Positions 7,812 through 10,078 of a stretch of 10,078 nucleotides of DNA are shown here, one piece after another. The notes below the pieces were generated by a model, which saw only the letters and a list, made by a program, of their open reading frames with translations, made no database searches and was not told where the DNA came from. Each line of letters begins with the position of its first letter. Positions within the stretch are counted from its first letter, which is position 1. The DNA is from Planctomycetota bacterium (lineage in GTDB: Bacteria > Planctomycetota > Phycisphaerae > Phycisphaerales > Phycisphaeraceae), in the NCBI GenBank assembly GCA_029267795.1, contig JAJUHR010000041.1, positions 1 through 10,078 on the forward strand, written 5' to 3'. Made by a program: the position numbers and the translations under genes.

Positions 7812-8603
7812 TCACAGCGGGCCGCTGATGCCCCCGTCTTTGCGGACCCGCCAGAAGTGCACGGCGATCAGCGTGGCTGCCGCCAGGGGCAGCGCGATGC
7901 AGTGCAGCACGTAGAAGCGCATCAGGGCGTTTTCGCCGACGCTGGTGCCCGCCAGCAGCAGGTAGGCGGCGTCGGAGCGGGTCGTGACGAGCGGGACGCC
8001 CCCAGGCAGTTGCAGGACGTCGCTGAACGGCCCGCCCATGCCCAGGAAGGGGGTGGCTTTGCCCATGTTCGAGCCGACGGTGATCGCCCAGATGGCCAAC
8101 TGGTCCCACGGGAGCAGGTAGCCGGTGAACGACAGGAGCATGGTGATGACCAGCAGGATGACGCCGACGCCCCAGTTGAACTCGCGCGGGGGCTTGTAGG
8201 AGCCGGTAAGGAACACCCGCATCATGTGGAGCCAGATGGCGATGATCATGGCGTGGGCGCCCCAGCGGTGGATTTCGCGGAGCAGGCCGAGGGTGACGTG
8301 GGCCCGCAGGCCGATGATGTCGGAATAGGCGTATTCGGGGACGGGACGGTAGTAGAACATCAGCAGGACGCCGCTGATGGTTTCGGCCAGGAAGAGGAAG
8401 AACGTCAAGCCGCCCATGCACCAGGTGAAGGAGAGGCGGATGCCGCTCTTGCGCACCGCGACGGGGTGCAGGTGCAGGAAGACGTTGCTCATGATCGCCA
8501 TGACGCGGGTGCGGCGGTCGCGCGGGATCCCGTGGCGGAAGATCGAGTTCCAGGGCTGGCTGGAACGGATGTATTCGAGGACGGAGTGCAACGGTTGAGG
8601 CAT
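7812..8603 (-). CDS. Cytochrome b N-terminal half (b6-like) of a bc/b6f-type complex
   Basis: A 263-residue, four-helix membrane subunit that carries both b hemes of the complex. The four axial ligands are His112 (EIHRW), His126 (WLHMM), His234 (VLHCI) and His249 (VHFW). The pair spacings of 14 and 15 match plant and cyanobacterial b6, whereas mitochondrial-type cytochrome b has 14 and 14. RVFLTGSYKPPREFNW, GYLLPWDQLAIWA and the terminus RKDGGISGPL also match b6. Cys62 in FTWCMGG aligns without gaps to the b6 Cys that binds heme ci covalently. The protein ends where b6 ends; the remaining helices are on the next gene. The first 50 residues form a cytosolic amphipathic leader. The ATG at 8603 has no Shine-Dalgarno sequence. 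The upstream neighbour is a PEP-CTERM gene ending in a terminator, so a separate promoter in 8604-8730 is likely, though I cannot point to one. Confidence 0.95.
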   Translation of the reverse strand: MPQPLHSVLEYIRSSQPWNSIFRHGIPRDRRTRVMAIMSNVFLHLHPVAVRKSGIRLSFTWCMGGLTFFLFLAETISGVLLMFYYRPVPEYAYSDIIGLRAHVTLGLLREIHRWGAHAMIIAIWLHMMRVFLTGSYKPPREFNWGVGVILLVITMLLSFTGYLLPWDQLAIWAITVGSNMGKATPFLGMGGPFSDVLQLPGGVPLVTTRSDAAYLLLAGTSVGENALMRFYVLHCIALPLAAATLIAVHFWRVRKDGGISGPL

Positions 8604-8647
8604 GCGGGACTATTTTGGCGTTCGCGCGGGAGTCTGCAAGCGTGGGG

Positions 8648-8687
8648 GGCACCGATCACAGCTTGCAAGCAAGCTGTGGCACCCATC
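8648..8687. repeat. Palindrome flanked by near-identical 10-bp direct repeats
   Basis: CACAGCTTG (8657-8665) and CAAGCTGTG (8670-8678) form a perfect 9-bp stem with a CAAG loop. Immediately outside are GGCACCGATC (8648-8657) and GGCACCCATC (8678-8687), direct repeats with one mismatch. This arrangement resembles a tiny inserted element with a target duplication, or a compact repeat unit. It lies in the leader of the cytochrome b N-half gene. Confidence 0.6.
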
Positions 8688-8730
8688 GTTGGATCGCAAA
8701 CCGCGCCGTTATTTTCTGTGATCCGTACGA

Positions 8731-8758
8731 GAAACAAAAACCCCCGCGGGTGCGGGGG
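8731..8758 (-). terminator. Intrinsic terminator of the PEP-CTERM gene
   Basis: On the minus strand the sequence reads CCCCCGC, ACCC, GCGGGGG and then TTTTTGTTTC. The 7-bp all-GC stem (8741-8747 with 8752-8758) with a four-base loop and a T-run directly after it is a textbook rho-independent terminator. It lies 50 bp past the stop codon of the PEP-CTERM gene and should end that transcript before the cytochrome b genes. Confidence 0.85.
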
Positions 8759-8808
8759 GATGGGTCGCTGCAAAAAAAGTGGCTGATCGCCGCCGTGGTG
8801 GGTGGCGG

Positions 8809-9447
8809 TTAGCGGTTTCGCCGCCGCCGGGCGAGCAGGCCGGCTAATCCCAGGGAGCCCAGCATCGCTGCGGAGAGCGGCTCGGGGACCTCGTTGGCGC
8901 GGAAGTCGTCGACGAAGAACCGGTCCGGGTCGCCACTGGGGAATAGGCCGTTGTCCAACAGGAAGCTTTTGATGGGTGTATCCGAAACCACGCCGAAGAA
9001 CCCCGAGGGGTTCGGTGCCGAGACGGTGTCGATCAGCGTGTCCAGTTCGTCGAAGAGGCTGACCTGTTCAGCCTCGCCCGCGCTGGAGAAGAGCAAGGCG
9101 AACGCTCGCACCGGCGAGGTGAACCGGCCGTCGATCGGCCCGACGAAGTTCGGGGCGGTGGTGGAGCCGGCGTCGGTGATAGCGTCGCTATTCCAAAAGA
9201 CCTGCGAGGGGTCGGTAGCCTCGGGCGAGCCGAAGGTCACGTCCGGGCTGAAGGTGTTGCCGCCGACCAACGAGCCGGTGCTGCCATTGAAGTCGATGAA
9301 AAAGAGTTGCGCCGCGGTGGCTGCGTCATAAGCGGCCTGATCCGAGTAGACCGTTACGGCTGCGTGGGCCTGCCCCGCCGCGGTTAGTGCTACCGCGGCT
9401 GCGATCAACCGAACCGCTGTCGTTCGCTTTCTCGCCGGCACCGTCAT
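8809..9447 (-). CDS. Exported PEP-CTERM sorting-domain protein
   Basis: A 212-residue secreted protein. Residues 1-30 are a Sec signal peptide: Arg/Lys n-region, hydrophobic LIAAAVALTAAG, and a likely cleavage after AHA (residue 29). The C-terminus is a classic PEP-CTERM tail: VPEP at 187-190, a short hydrophobic helix (LSAAMLGSLGLAGLLA) and RRRRNR. In known systems exosortase recognises this tail and anchors or releases the protein at the outer surface; no exosortase gene is in the window. The middle part is rich in Asp, Phe, Ser and Gly with alternating hydrophobic residues, suggesting a beta-sandwich similar to lectin-like PEP-CTERM proteins, but no catalytic motif is visible. The start is well supported: AAAGGA (9455-9460) lies 7 bp before the ATG. 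The gene sits between Rieske and cytochrome b genes and has its own terminator. Confidence 0.92.
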   Translation of the reverse strand: MTVPARKRTTAVRLIAAAVALTAAGQAHAAVTVYSDQAAYDAATAAQLFFIDFNGSTGSLVGGNTFSPDVTFGSPEATDPSQVFWNSDAITDAGSTTAPNFVGPIDGRFTSPVRAFALLFSSAGEAEQVSLFDELDTLIDTVSAPNPSGFFGVVSDTPIKSFLLDNGLFPSGDPDRFFVDDFRANEVPEPLSAAMLGSLGLAGLLARRRRNR

Positions 9448-9498
9448 AACTCGTTCCTTTCAATTGAGTGATGGAAATGCAGACTGGGACCGCTTTTG

Positions 9499-9504
9499 AT
9501 TGTA
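9499..9504 (-). promoter_or_regulatory. Possible -10 box for the PEP-CTERM gene
   Basis: On the minus strand TACAAT, one base from the consensus, lies 51 bp before the ATG at 9447, which would leave a leader of about 40-45 bases containing the Shine-Dalgarno sequence. No convincing -35 box is seen at 16-18 bp. The call rests on one hexamer in an otherwise GC-rich gap. Confidence 0.3.
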
Positions 9505-9640
9505 CCACCGGGGTATGGAAATCGGATGCCCCAAATGAGCGGATTGAGCAAAATTTCCATCGCTACCGGCCTCGGGCGCTGGGCGGCTGTGGTGAAGCGA
9601 AGCGACATCGCGGCAAAAACCGGGGCATGCCTACAAAATG

Positions 9641-9666
9641 GGAACCCCGGCTTTCCAGCCGGGGCT
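9641..9666. repeat. Dispersed hairpin repeat, copy B
   Basis: A perfect 8-bp stem, CCCCGGCT (9645-9652) with AGCCGGGG (9657-9664), closes a TTCC loop. It is the same 26-base element as 6311-6336 with one difference, and that difference restores full pairing. On the minus strand it lies 28 bp beyond the Rieske stop codon, so it may also work as a weak transcription stop, though no T-run follows. Confidence 0.75.
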
Positions 9667-9693
9667 ATCGGGATTTGAACCTCGGCGGATGGG

Positions 9694-10078
9694 CTATACC
9701 TGCAGGTACGCGCCAGGGAGGGTCCACTGGCCAAGCTCCTGGCGGAACTTGACGGACTTGTCGACGAGGACGTACTCGCCATCGAGAGAGATTTTGTACC
9801 GCTCGAGCGGCCGGGGGGCGGGTCCTTCGAAGTTGACGCCGGTGATGTAGAAACCGGAGCCGTGGCAGGGGCACTTGAATTTTTGGTCGGCGGGGAGCCA
9901 ATTGGGGATGCAGCCCAGGTGGGTGCAGATGGTGCTGATCGCGACGAGGCTGTTGTCGCGCAGGCGGACGATCCAGACGCCCTGGGAGCCCTTGAATTGC
10001 TCGTAGACGCCGGGGTTGGGGTAGTCGGAGAGCTTGCCGGCGCGGAAGAGGCTGGGCGGTTCCTTGGTGACCTTGGGG
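9694..10078 (-). CDS. Rieske iron-sulfur protein (5' partial)
   Basis: The last 127 residues of the Rieske subunit; the N-terminus with its expected membrane anchor lies beyond the right edge. The two cluster-binding motifs are intact: CTHLGC and CPCHGSGF. In this family the first Cys and the His of CTHLGC, with the first Cys and the His of CPCH, bind the 2Fe-2S cluster, and the other two Cys form a disulfide. Electrons from quinol oxidation pass through this cluster to a c-type cytochrome. After CPCHGSGF the text continues YITGVNFEGPAPRPLERY, the usual proline loop region, and ends with AYLQV before TAG at 9694-9696. It is the first visible gene of the bc-type cluster and is separated from the cytochrome b genes by the PEP-CTERM gene. 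Confidence 0.95.
   Translation of the reverse strand, partial: PKVTKEPPSLFRAGKLSDYPNPGVYEQFKGSQGVWIVRLRDNSLVAISTICTHLGCIPNWLPADQKFKCPCHGSGFYITGVNFEGPAPRPLERYKISLDGEYVLVDKSVKFRQELGQWTLPGAYLQV

Noticed and set aside
7785..8786. 333-codon plus-strand open frame opposite the cytochrome b N-half gene
   Set aside because: Same antisense artefact; the minus strand has all four heme ligands in the right spacing.

Overview
This window looks like chromosomal DNA of a high-GC planctomycete, most likely of the Phycisphaerae type. The grounds are a PEP-CTERM protein with a VPEP motif and Arg-rich tail, a cytochrome b split into a b6-like half and a long subunit IV-like half, a PurN with planctomycete/cyanobacterial-style motifs, few Shine-Dalgarno sequences, and intergenic spaces full of small hairpin repeats. 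The assignment is an inference from gene content; no rRNA or other marker is present.

Left part (1-2729): the last 31 residues of an unrecognised protein on the plus strand converge on a minus-strand pair. That pair is a DUF192 lipoprotein gene followed 46 bp later by a SpoIIE/RsbU-type PP2C phosphatase. purN (phosphoribosylglycinamide formyltransferase) is divergent from the DUF192 gene, and the two 5' ends lie almost on top of each other.

Middle (2730-4154): about 700 bp without an intact gene. It holds a frameshifted scrap of an IS3-type transposase and AT-rich DNA unlike the rest of the window. After it comes a TetR-family regulator with a candidate operator just before its start codon. 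A perfect 29-nt palindrome lies between tetR and the convergent kinase gene.

Right part (4155-10078): all genes are on the minus strand. In transcription order they are a Rieske iron-sulfur protein (N-terminus outside the window), a PEP-CTERM exported protein, cytochrome b N-terminal half, cytochrome b C-terminal half, and a membrane-bound hybrid histidine kinase. Rieske and the two cytochrome b subunits form the core of a quinol:electron-acceptor oxidoreductase of the b6f/menaquinol bc type. The PEP-CTERM gene sits inside this cluster as a self-contained unit with its own Shine-Dalgarno sequence and strong intrinsic terminator. Every longer intergenic gap here carries a different hairpin repeat.

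I do not see a clear undescribed multi-gene system. The most interesting points are the PEP-CTERM gene nested in the bc cluster, a Cys in the cytochrome b N-half exactly where b6 proteins attach heme ci, the altered Qo motif in the C-half, and the collection of short palindromic elements.
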